Origin: Prinia subflava
Taxonomy: Eukaryota > Chordata > Aves > Passeriformes > Cisticolidae
Direction: 5' to 3'
Length of the DNA stretch: 64,000 bases
NCBI RefSeq assembly: GCF_021018805.1
Contig: NC_086249.1
Location: forward strand, 76,224,472-76,288,471
Shown in pieces: positions 41,701 through 53,700 of the stretch. The translations under genes were made by a program, and so were the position numbers. Under the pieces are notes generated by a model. The model was given only the letters and a program-made list of their open reading frames with translations. It was not told where the DNA came from and did not search any database. Position 1 is the first letter of the stretch; the number at the start of each line of letters is the position of its first letter.

Positions 41701-44700
41701 GTGTGCTCTGATAAAATACAAAGCTTCTTAATATCGCTGTGCTCTTTGAGAGGAGGCTAAGAAGGAATTGTTTGGCCTTCTTTGCAAAACCTTTAAAGAG
41801 AGCATTTTAAAAGTTGAAAAACACTAATAATTTGCTCAAGTTAAAACACTGAAAGTTACTATTTACTGAGTTGCTGGAGTTCTTGGAAAGATTGTAACAG
41901 CAAGGCACTCTCTACTCTGCAAAAATTTCCAAAACCAGATTATACTGGTTATTCAGTATCCCTGCTTAAACTGTTTTAAAACAATATACCTTTTAAGATT
42001 TCATAAGGTTTTCTGTGATTACCATTCTGGGATTTTTGCATTTCAATGAATTACAAATTTTTCTTGTATTTTACCTTGAGAAGATTAATGGTTGCTACTT
42101 AATATTTAGAAAAGTTAAGCTCTGTAGACTGCTACATACCTTTTTAAACATCTGCCTTCTCATACATAAAGTTGATCTAATCTCCAAAAGACATGAGTTA
42201 ACATAAACAGTGAGTTTGTCTTTTGTGTTGATAGCATCCAGATTACTCTTTCCAAAAAAGTATGTGAAGAAACAAAATGCCTGTATGCAACTAAATAGAA
42301 TAACAAAAATATTCCCCCTTTATCACTTCTGTGTTATAATGGTGATATGTTATTAACTCCTGAGAAAATTTAATCTAAACAGAACCCTCTATTTAGCCAT
42401 ACCAATAGCTTTCAAGAAAGTTCTATCCCCTACAGTAAGAGAACAATAATGGAGAATGCTACTAAATATTAGTTCTGAGTAAAGAGTAGTTCCAGCTTGA
42501 ATATATACAATGCTTTTATTTATTATAGTATGTTTAAAGTATTTAATACTTTTAGAGAGAGTTAAGATTGCCCAGCTGTCCAAAGGATTATTCAGGGAAA
42601 GGAGAGACAACTTCTGAAAATGGAGGGGTTGTGACTTGGACATTTGGAGTTTCTTCAAAATATTTCTCTTGGTTTGAAGCCTAGTGTTTCATCCATTTTG
42701 CTGACTGGAGAACTCAGTACTTTTAGTTTAGTTTCAGTTCATGCTGGAGAGCTTGTAGAAGAAGAGGACCCAAGTCTGTTGTGGAAGTTGTTTAAGAGCA
42801 AAGAACTTCATTAACTGCTGGAAATAGTGGCTAGCACCAAGTATGACTTGCTCAGATTTGCTTTAGGTTTATTAGACAGGTGTGCAGGCACACAGTCTGT
42901 GTATCCATTGCATTTAGGTTAGATGTACTGATATACTGTACATATGCAGCCAAAATACGTTTTCTGGATTGTGGATGCTATATTGGAGTTTTTCCTTTCT
43001 ACTGTTTGTACCTCTGCAAATCATCAAATACATTTCGTGTTATTTTTCTTACTGATCTGAATCTCAGTTATATTCTCAAAATTTGTTTCTGCAAAATGTA
43101 AAAATGAGTTTTATAACTGTTTCTCCAGACTGAGTGCTGTATTTGAAGTAGACACAGATCTTCAGAAGGATGTTCGGTTGAAAATTACAGCAGAAATGTC
43201 CTGGCCTTCTATCCTTAGCTCACCACGCCATCTAAACTTCCCACTTACCAACACAAACAGCTCATCAGTAAGTTATTTTAGTGTCATTTTAACAGCTGTT
43301 TTTAATTGCATTAATGGTAATGTAAACTTACAAAAAATTCTTTCTGAATAGGAAGAAGAAATTTTTCTGGAAAATCCAGCTGATGCTCCTGTGTATATTC
43401 AGTTTCTTCCAGTAGCTCTGTATTCTAACCCATCCACTTTTGTTGATAAGCTGTTAGAACGGTAAGTGTTGAGGAATCCTTTGGGGTGTTCTCACTTGGC
43501 AGAAAAAATGCATTTTACAAGGAATAAATGAGTGATATGGCAGTTGTGTTGGTAGTTAGTAATGGCCTCTAAAATTTGAATCATTAGGCCAGTTGAGAAC
43601 TGAATCTATTGCCATTGAAGACACACCTGTATTTTTTACTGAGCTGAAATGTGTTTACATTTCTTCTTTACCTTGATGTACAACAGGGGGGAAATAAGAA
43701 AAAATAAAATCAAGTGATGCTTTCAGCTGCATATTGGACTGCCATAGATACTTGATTAGTGCTAAAATTCATAAATGCAAGTATGTCATGACCTTTCCTG
43801 ATCTGTGAGAAAGAAAAAATTGAAATTTCATTTCAGGTTTAATTTGAGTAAACCAACTAATTTCAATCAGAGGACTCTAGAGTTCCAGGTCTTCCGAAAT
43901 TGTGTAAGTATTTCAATACATTCTTGATAATTTTAAATTCAGGTATTGTAATGTCTAAATAAGAGTTCAGTCATACATGTCTTTGAGTTTAGGTATTAGT
44001 GTGGAAAATGTAACATAAATGTAATATCTGTTGGATATCAGGAAATTGGGAAAAGAAATATTTCTTCAAAAGTAACTAATCAAGTGTCACTTTTTCTATA
44101 TGCTTACATTATAATACAACTGTGGAGATTACAGGAAATGTGCATTTTCTCATTCCCTTACTGGCAGGATTACTTTCTTAAGCGTACTGGTTACTATTTC
44201 TAAAATTGGCAAAGAATTGATTATTCCATTGCTTTGTTGATTCTTTAAAGTGATTTGAGCATTGTGGACTACTTTTAAGTGTGTGTTTTTTCATATAGAG
44301 CATGCCGCATCCTAAGCACTTCTTTTTTTAGCTGACTTTTCCCCTCCATTTGCAGTTTGTTTCAGAGTACCATTCACTGCTTATTTGGTGTCTCAAGACA
44401 AATGGCAAACTTAGCAAAATACACTTGAGTAGTTCTTCTATTTTGTTTGCTCAACAATGAAAAAATACAAGGAGAAAAAATATCCATAATGACTTGATAC
44501 TAATTTAGTGTTCGAAATATATATGTAACAGTTTCTGATCTTTTTATTCCTCTTGAACTTTATGAATCTGCATGGGTGAAGTTTAGCTCAGTTCTGTTTT
44601 GTTGTGTTGTTCTGCTTCTCCATTAACATGAGCAGTTTACTAATAAGTAGGGAAATTCTTGTGCTTTCAGAGTTTCTGGTTGAAAAACCCAGAATATGTC

Positions 44701-47700
44701 ATTGACTAATAACCTTTTTAGGACAAGACCAATTTGCTGGCTAAAATGATACCATTTCTATCAAATACATGTAGAAATGTCCTATTTTTTAAAGTGTTGC
44801 TTTGTTTTGCTTTGTTTTCCCCACTCTCTTAAGGTCCAACCACTACAGACCACTGTGGGAGTTACAAAGGGCCTGGCTCGTCATTCCATTTTAAGTCTAA
44901 TATTAAAACCTGGTGAGAGAAAGTCTGTCAAAGTAAAGTTCACTCCAGTTCTTAATAAAACTGTTTCATCATTGATTGTTATCAGGTAAGAAAGATATTT
45001 CTGAAATAAGTGTGATTTTTTCTGTTTTTTCTATTTATATATAAGATCATAGTTGCTATCAGCTGTCAAGAAGCTATTGCTTTTACAAGAGGAATTGTAG
45101 AATCCTGTGTGTCTGCAGAAAGATTTAATGTAAATGTAATATGCCTTAGAGTATTTTAACTGCATTAGTACATATTCAGTAATATAAATATATAAGCCAC
45201 TCTTATACTTACCACAGAGTCACAGAAGGGCTTGGTTTGGAAGGGGCCTTTAAAAGTCATTAATCCAACCCCCCTGCAATGACCAGGGACATCTTCAGGT
45301 TTCTCAAAGCCCTGTCAAACCTGATCTTGAATGTTTCCAGGGATGGGGCATGTACCATCTCTCTGTGCAATCTGTTCCAGTGTTTCAGTACCCTCATTGC
45401 AATTTCTTTTTCCCTATATCTAATCTGAATTTACCCTGTTTTAGTTTTAAAACTATCACTCCTTTTCCTGTCACAGGGCCTGTTAAAAAGTTTGTCCACA
45501 TCTTTCTTACAGGCTCATTTTAAGTACTGGAGCTCCTGTTTGGCCACCAGGAAACTTTCTCTTTTCTAGGCTGAATAATTCCAATTCTCTCAGCCTCTCC
45601 TCATAGCAGAGGTGCTCCATCCCTCTGATTATCTTGGTGTCTCTGGTCTGGACTTGCTCCAGCAGGCCTGTGCCCTTTCTGTGCTGGAGACCCCACAGCT
45701 GGGTGCAGCACTCCTGGTGGGGTCTCAGCAGAGCAGAGGGGCAGAATCCCCTCCCTGGTCCTGCTCTCACAGTGCTTTGGATGCAGCCCAGATCACATTT
45801 GACTTTCTGGGCTGTGAGTGCACGTGGCTGGGTCATGTCCAGCCTCTCATCCACCACTACACGGAGACTTGATTTCTGAAATACATCCTACACAGTCTTG
45901 AAAGAAGTGTCTCTGGTTAGAGATGCCCTTTGCAAGATCAAACTATAGTGCAAGTTCAGTCTTTCTAGTAAAGAGCATTGAGTTCACTTTTGTAGCAAGT
46001 GTGATACCTTAGTAAGACATAGAGATTTTAACTAGTGTTTCACTGGAGTTTGTATTTGTGTGTTACATTGTGATTTCTTAGAGTTTTGTCTTGAAAACAC
46101 TACAGAGGTTTGACACCCCTGCTGTTTACTTCCATAATGTGGGGTATTAGCTGTGGAACAGGTTATATATTTGTTCTCCAGATTTGGGGTATAGACTTAT
46201 GGGCTTATGGGCTAGCTTTTGTGAATGCTTCCCCTCACCCTTTTTTTTTTCCACAGAAATAATTTGACTGTAGTTGATGCCATAATGGTAGAAGGACAAG
46301 GAACAACTGAGAGCTTGAAGGTTGCAGGCAAACCTCCTGGTCCAGGAAGTTCTTTACGCTTTAAAATCACAGAAGCATTATTAAAAGACTGTTCAGAAAG
46401 TGAGTACTTCTTGAGTTTATATGCTGAACAGAAAAGGAATCATATTCTATGGGTAAACGTGAAATGTGTGGAAATATTTTTCCTCTTTTCCAGTGACCCA
46501 GAAATTCAACTCCATTAAATACATTGAAATTGCTGCTTTATTTAGGCAGAATACAGAATATGTTATGGGGTTTTTTTAAACGTGAGAACTTGGAAAGAAA
46601 ACAGATGCTTTTTGTCCATTTAAATTCAAAACAGAGGAGGTAAAGACCTTGGCATATTTACTAGCTAAATCACTAGTACCAAAATTTAATAGAAATTGGA
46701 TCATGTGTATAACTTCTTGCATACTTCTTTTCTTCACACCTTCATAATCTTTAAGCACATAGCCATTGGGGAAAAAAGGTTGGGCATGTTCCTTGATGAA
46801 AATGAAATCCCAGCTAGATTCTACTCTTGAGATCTTCTGCACTGTGGCCTCAGGCTTGTTTCTGAGAGGAGTGTTAAGAGTTCCTATATTATCTAAGAAA
46901 CTGGTAAAAGAATTTTAGTTATATCTGGTATTAAAATCTCCTTTGCTACTTTGCAGTTTTCCAGACATTTCTAAGTGCCATGTAAATTATTATCTGAGAT
47001 TATTCTGCTTTTTGTGAGGGGTGAGTAAGAAAACTTGAAGTAAAGCATATGAGTAAGCTTTTACCTGTTGTGGTTAGGGATTTCTTTGCTAATAAGATAT
47101 ATGTAGTTAAGTCATGTATTTTTATTTTTAAGACACACAAAAAAAAGAAACAAAAACCACGTTTTAATTCTTCTCTTGCTGAGACTGTTCACAGAATACC
47201 ACAACATTAGGCAGCACATCAAAGAACTTTGCAGTTTAGGTGATTTCTTGGTAGGGCAGCAGTGCTGTCAGAGGTTAGGGGTTTGTGTTTTTTCCCTGAT
47301 GAAGAGGCTCTGGAATTGTACAAGTGTCCTACCTTGACAGTGATGTGAATCTGGCTGCAGAGATATGTTCCTGCAAGTTAATTCCCGTGACCTTGCTAGT
47401 CTCTCTTATGCTGTAATACTGACAGAACTCTCTTCTGCTGTAAAATATGAATGTAGTGAAGGATATTTGCTTAGCATAACACTAACCACTGCTGTTTGTT
47501 TCTAGAAATGAAATACAAAGAACCGAATTTCACACTGAGAAGAACATTTAAAGTGGAAAATACAGGGCAGCTGCAGATTAATGTGAAAACAATGGAAATC
47601 AGCGGCTACACATGTGAAGGATATGGATTTAAAGTAGTTAACTGTCAGGAATTTGCACTAAGTGCCAATGCCTCTAAAGACATTGTCATATTGTAAGTGT

Positions 47701-50700
47701 TCTTTCTTACATCTTAAATGGAGCATTGCATTTGGAATTTTAATTTTGTTTTCACAGGAAAACTCTCTCGGTTAAATTCTGATGGCTTTTTACTTGAAGT
47801 TTCAAGTGTATGGGGGTTTTGTACAGTGTTATACAACTATGACATTTTTCCTTCTTCTTGCAAACACTATTTGATTTTTCATTATACCACGTTTTCATGA
47901 CTGACTATAGTGTTACTTCTATTACTATCCTGTAAGTATAACCTGCTGTGTTGGAATAATGTTGCTGTATGGGGTTATATAAATTTCCCTCATTTAACTT
48001 GTGAATGCACATGGGACCTAGACCTATATCTGGTTTTGGTGCATTGCAGTATGTAGAAGAGAGCCTTTGGTCCAAGGATTTTTATTGCAATGCACAGTAT
48101 TTTAGTCTTGAGTATTTTGTCTGTTGCCTTGATGACAATGATTTTGTAGTTCTATAATTTTTTATTGTAAAAAATCTCTACACCAAGCACTGCTCTTTTA
48201 ACAGTGCTTTGTTGTAAAGTTAATTATTCAGAAAATGGTATCTAAAAAGTTCAGAAGTTGTTTCTGTTCTGCAAGTGGATGTATGAAACATTGCTGCAGT
48301 GAAACAGTATTTCACTAGTATTGCTACACAATCTTAGTTTGTGATGAGACTGTTATGTAGTGGTGATGTTTTTGAAAAATCATGTTTGTGACTCAAAGGT
48401 GAAGTGTTTAAAAAAATTATAGCTCACATAGTAGTTGGTTCCATTACTTAGAGCTGCTGGTACATTTTTCCTGCATTCATAGCTTTTATTAACAGGTGTG
48501 GTAAAACCTTGTTTTCAGATATTACAACTTCATATGGTACCTCAGGAGTAATCTAGAATCAGATGTGTTAAGCAAAGATGTTAATGAACATTGTCAAACA
48601 TATCTTGAGGTATTTGAAAGATACACAAGTATTTTTATGCTGTGTGGTAATTGATGGAGTTGAATTACAGTTTTCTTTAATTTGTAATTTATGAGTTATA
48701 AAAATTGCCTTTGTGCTGTTCATATGAAAAGTTCTAACGTGCTTTGTGTTGTTTCCAGGTTTACACCAGATTTCACTGCTTCCAGGGTTATACGTGAATT
48801 AAAATTCATCACTGCAGGAGGCTCTGAATTTGTATTTATATTGAATGCATCGCTTCCATATCACATGTTGGCAACGTGTGCAGAAGCATTGCCCAGGCCC
48901 AACTGGGAATTGGCACTGTACATAATCATCTCAGGAATAATGAGGTTGTGTGTGTGTTTCTCCTTACTGCTGTATGGCCACAAATTGCCACTGCTGGAAT
49001 ATGGGTTACAGAGAAGCACATGGGTATTCAGCACATGCTCTAATTGTTGTAAAATAAAATAGGCTGAAAGGAGATCAAATTGATAAACACTCCTATAGAT
49101 TGAGTGTAAACTGTTTAAGGCAAAGGAGTACTGACTTTCTGCTCAAACCAAGGACAAAATAGTACACTTCTTGCTTGAACTTATTTCCTTAAGTGAGATA
49201 CATACTCCTGTTAGTCTGGATAATCTGTAGGGGTTTTGATAAATAAGACAAATTTGAAACATACTAGGTATTAAAGCACTGATGGCCGTGAATTCCTGTA
49301 GAAATGTAAGCATCCTTCTGGAATATTGTGCTTTAGAGAGATATAAGGCAGTGACTGTAATGAGCTTAGCAGATGCCTTGGATGAATTTAACTTTGCTGC
49401 CACTTGTTATGTGACAGACAACTGGTGATACTAATAATGGGATTTCTGAGAACCTGAAGGACATTGTTTGCAACACTGTTCACTCACAGGTTACGTGGTA
49501 GGATATTAATGCATGTTTTTCCTCAGCAAACAGACATGTGTTAATTATAGCTTGTTGAATTGAGTTGAAAATGCCACCGTTTTCATAGTCTAACCTCTAC
49601 TTATCTTTATTTGAAATCAAGAGTTATAAACCCTATGTCACTGCTCATCTCTTAGATGTGAGACACTTTACCCCCACTGTTTTTCTGCAGAGAAAACCCT
49701 AGCATGGAAACTTATCTGTACGAGTTTTTACTTATCAGTAGCAACAAATGCTGCTTTTCATTTCATTAGTGTGAAATGTATTGGCACTGTCAATGCCTCT
49801 GAGAAGAAGTGGTTTTTCTGTGTGCTGCAAATCCGAAGCATTATCACATACATATCATATTGCTTTTTCCCCCCCACAGTAAGTTACTGGCTCTTCCATT
49901 TTGCAAAAGTTCGCTTAGGCTGTCTTTCCTTGTAGGGATTAACAAAAGAAATATAGTAGATAAAGTTACAGCCCACTTCGTTTTCTTTTTTGACTCTTCA
50001 GCACTTTCCTAACTAATGCAGTGTTTAGTGAGGAAACTGCATTTTCCAAAGTAAGAGGAAAATTTCTGTTTCTTAGGAAATTTTGTGTCATCACTAACAC
50101 TGCATTAGTTAAAATGCTGAGTGAGTACTTATGTGGTTTTCTTCTATATGTGTGCTAGAAGTGTAAAAGCTGAGTTTGATTTTAATTCTTTGACAGAGTA
50201 AGTAACATTTGTCAGCTCATAAGTGTAGTTTGCTTGGATAATTTTATATGTGCTGTATTTGTTAATTCGACTTTACAAACAATAGAGAATATTTACCCTT
50301 CCCTTACTATGTCTTTTTCCTAAAAATACAAAAATCCTTCTTAGCAGCAAACTAGAGAAGAGTCCTAATATATTTTATAATATTCCAAGATTCCTGTGCA
50401 TAAACTGACTCTAACATTTTGGATGCCATCATGTATGTGTTTGCTAGTTGCCACTAAAATAACTCTTCCATATCACTGCAAAGCTCTCGTTAATTTTTAG
50501 GAATGAACACTAGGATTTTGTATAGTCCATGTTTTTTAATTTGATAAAGTGGTGTTTATTTTTGCCTTTCCTGAATCACAGTTGCTTTCAATATTTACAT
50601 GCTTGTGGCTCTATGTTTTGAAGTCCACCTTTTTTTTTCTGTTGGATTAATACACCTGGCAGCTGCATATCAGGCTTGCATCTAGCTCCCAGTCTCAGTG

Positions 50701-53700
50701 CTGGTGATTTGCATATCATGCTGGTCTTGTGTATGTTATGTTTCTATCAGACAAAATTGTGGTTTAGATGATATTTTTAGTATTTTCAATACAGGATACA
50801 ACCTTTTTGTCCTATGTGATTAGAGTCATTAGTTTTTAAATACTCAAACCTAAGAAATAAATCCTTAAATGACTACCTTTCTTCTCTGCAGTGTACTCTT
50901 TCTCTTGGTAATTGGAACAGCCTATCTAGAAGCTCAAGGAATTTGGGAGCCATTTAGAAGACGCTTGTCCTTTGAGGCCTCAAACCCTCCCTTCGATATG
51001 GGAAGGCCACTTGATCTCAGGAGAATAGTTGGAATTTCATCTGATGGAAAGTAAGTAAATGTTTGGGCTTCTTGTGGTACTTTCACCATTTATTTCTTCT
51101 TTAGTTATCAGGCCAGTAAGAAAGTAATACTGCTCTGTAGAACAGGTGAATGAGTGAAGACACCCCCACAGTTGCTTGTAAAAAGATGGCTTGGATGAAA
51201 AGATGAATTTTATGATTGTGAGGAATATTCTTTTGGGGAAAAAAAAGGAAGGAAAAAAAGAAATCAACCAAAAACCAACACCTGCCAAGTATCCTGTTAA
51301 TGTTCTCAAAAATAAAATGTATAGACTGAAAAAAAAAATAAAAATTTGCAGGCCAGAAGTTCCTACCTAAGGTGTCTTAAGTAAAGATCATCTTCTTTCA
51401 GTGTTCCCTCCATCATATATATCAACAGTCATTTTACTGTGGTTTTGTTCCTATGTACAGCAGGCGAGGGAAGAGGAAATGGTGAAGGCTACTGACTTGC
51501 CAAACCAGTTTTAGGCATTTTGCTGGTTGTATGCCAAGAATAGTGTAGTTCAAGTCTTCTTTTGGATATAGTGATTCTCTTTTCATGGTGAGGAATGGAA
51601 ACATTGTAGAGTATGTTTAAACATGTATTACTCTTCCAGCTTGAATACACTTGGATCGGATTCTAATCACAGCTCGTCCAGAGGAATTTATGGAGCAGGC
51701 AGTTCGTCTTCACGATCCGGTGCAGGGAATCATAAGCAATGCAATGCAACAGCACACCTTCACAGCAATAGAAATGCATCTGATGTTGAAAACATCAAAT
51801 CCAAAACCAATTCAAGTATATCTAACAGGACTTCAGCACAAGCAGCTTCCGTGCAGTCAGTAAACAGAACGGGCCCCTTTACCTTGGATTCAGGTGCCAC
51901 AGCTCAGACTCATGCCACAGGCAAAAGAGCCAAGGGGACGAGGCAGAACCAGCAGCTGATGCAGCAGCAGGCACCAGCTTTGGCAGAGCAGCCCCTCCAG
52001 CAATCCCCAGCGTCCGGGCCCCAGCAGCAAGAGCAACAGACTGAAAGTGCTTTGCCACAGCTCCCGCTTCTCAGCCCGCCTCACGGCGAATGTGCCAGCA
52101 GCAGAAGGCACAGCTCAGAGGATTCAGATCTCACTGGGCTCATAGAAACTATGGAAAAAGACTTTGACCACCCAGAATCCCCTTCCCCTGATGTGTTTAC
52201 AGAACAGCCCCCATCTCCACTAGCAAAAAACAAAGGTAATACAATTCTGTTTTTATGGGATGATTCCCTGTGTAAACCACAGGACAAGATTTAATCAACT
52301 GTAAAGGTCATGTTTTCACAGTGTGGAAAGAGAGTGCTTCTCTGTGGTTCCCTTCCTGTGCTGTGTGCCTGTCTTGAACACTTGTGTTACTTTATGGCAA
52401 GTGAAGTTCACTGTGCAGTGCTAGCTTGTCATTCTTCCTGCAAAAACAGTGGCATGTTTTGATGAAAGCAGGTGTGAATATCTGGACACCTGATTCTCTG
52501 AAAAAGAAAAATGCTTTTTGTTGCTACTCCTTTGCCTTTGGGTTGGCATCCATTCCTTCCACGTCCATCATTTGAACTTTGGGCTCAGGGTTGAGGAAGG
52601 GAAAAAGAAGTTGTCCTAGTGTATTGTGGAAAGTGAGGCAGGGAGAAAGGGAGGAGGGGAAGAGAGAGAGATGGTTAAATAGCCTCTGTGGTATTGTTTG
52701 GGAATGGAATTCTTCATGCCCAGACTTGCAGTTGTAGAAAATCCTTAATGTCAGGTGGTCAGCAAATTAATATAAGGCACCTGTGTCTATACATTACATT
52801 CATTTTTGGATGAGGCTAGAGTTGAGTTGGACTTGTTTATCCATCTTTCCAGTTGTATAGTGCTTAAAATAATGAATTCATACATTAGATATGTTTAGAT
52901 TTTTGAAATTGTGTCAGTTGCTGCCTTCTTATGAACACTTCTTGAAGTAGGATTTCTAATTACGATTTTTGTTTTAGCAATCTCAATTGCATCTCAGAGT
53001 TATATGATGATTTAGTGTTAATATGTTAACACTAAATCATCAATTCTAAACAATTTTTTTCACTTTTTGCTACCAACACTTGTACAAAAGTGTCACTGAT
53101 ACTGTGTTGCTTATTAGAGATAAAGTTAAGAAAATGAGTCATGGGAAGGTGTATAAGCACTGGGCCATCTGTAAGATTGTGCCTCAGCAAGGACAAAGGT
53201 TTTACTCTGTTAGGTGGTAATGAGTAGAAAGTTCTTAATTAGTTCAGAGTGGATGTTAGGATGCGTTTGTCTTTCAAAGTGGAGACCCTGAAATGATGAG
53301 AGGTTTTGGTGTCTTGCTGAAATATACTACTCTGTTTCTGGGCTGTTTTTAGTTTTCCCAGTGGGAGGTGGTGGGGAAAATTAAGAGAACTGCTATCAGT
53401 TTGTCAGGTATCCATTCCATAAATAGGACTCCAGAAGGTGATGTGATGGTAGGGAGGTTGCATGGATGGTGTCCACAATGGCAAACAGTGCTGTGTTGTA
53501 GCTCTTGAAAGCAAAGTGCCTGGTAGTGAGGATGCAATGTTCTCATGGATTGTATTTGAGCATACATGGGTGTGCAGTGGACTGATCCAGTCCATATCCT
53601 GAGTGCCTGAAAGCACTTTGGAGTGCATCTTCCATTTCTAGCTCCCCCTAAGAAGGAGGCAGCTCTTGCACTTGGGAGCTTTTTGCGATGCAGCTGCACC

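Noticed and set aside
45612..45879. Two + strand open frames of 81-86 codons
   Set aside because: They are the wrong strand of the CR1 fragment; the - strand carries the recognisable reverse transcriptase remnant.
51890..52287. Two open frames on the - strand (73 and 68 codons)
   Set aside because: Shadows of exon E29; poly-Gln and Ser codons read as Leu-rich frames on the other strand.
53005..53042. Reading of the 17-bp hairpin as a microRNA precursor
   Set aside because: The stem is too short and the flanks pair only weakly, so no precursor of 55-70 bases forms by eye.
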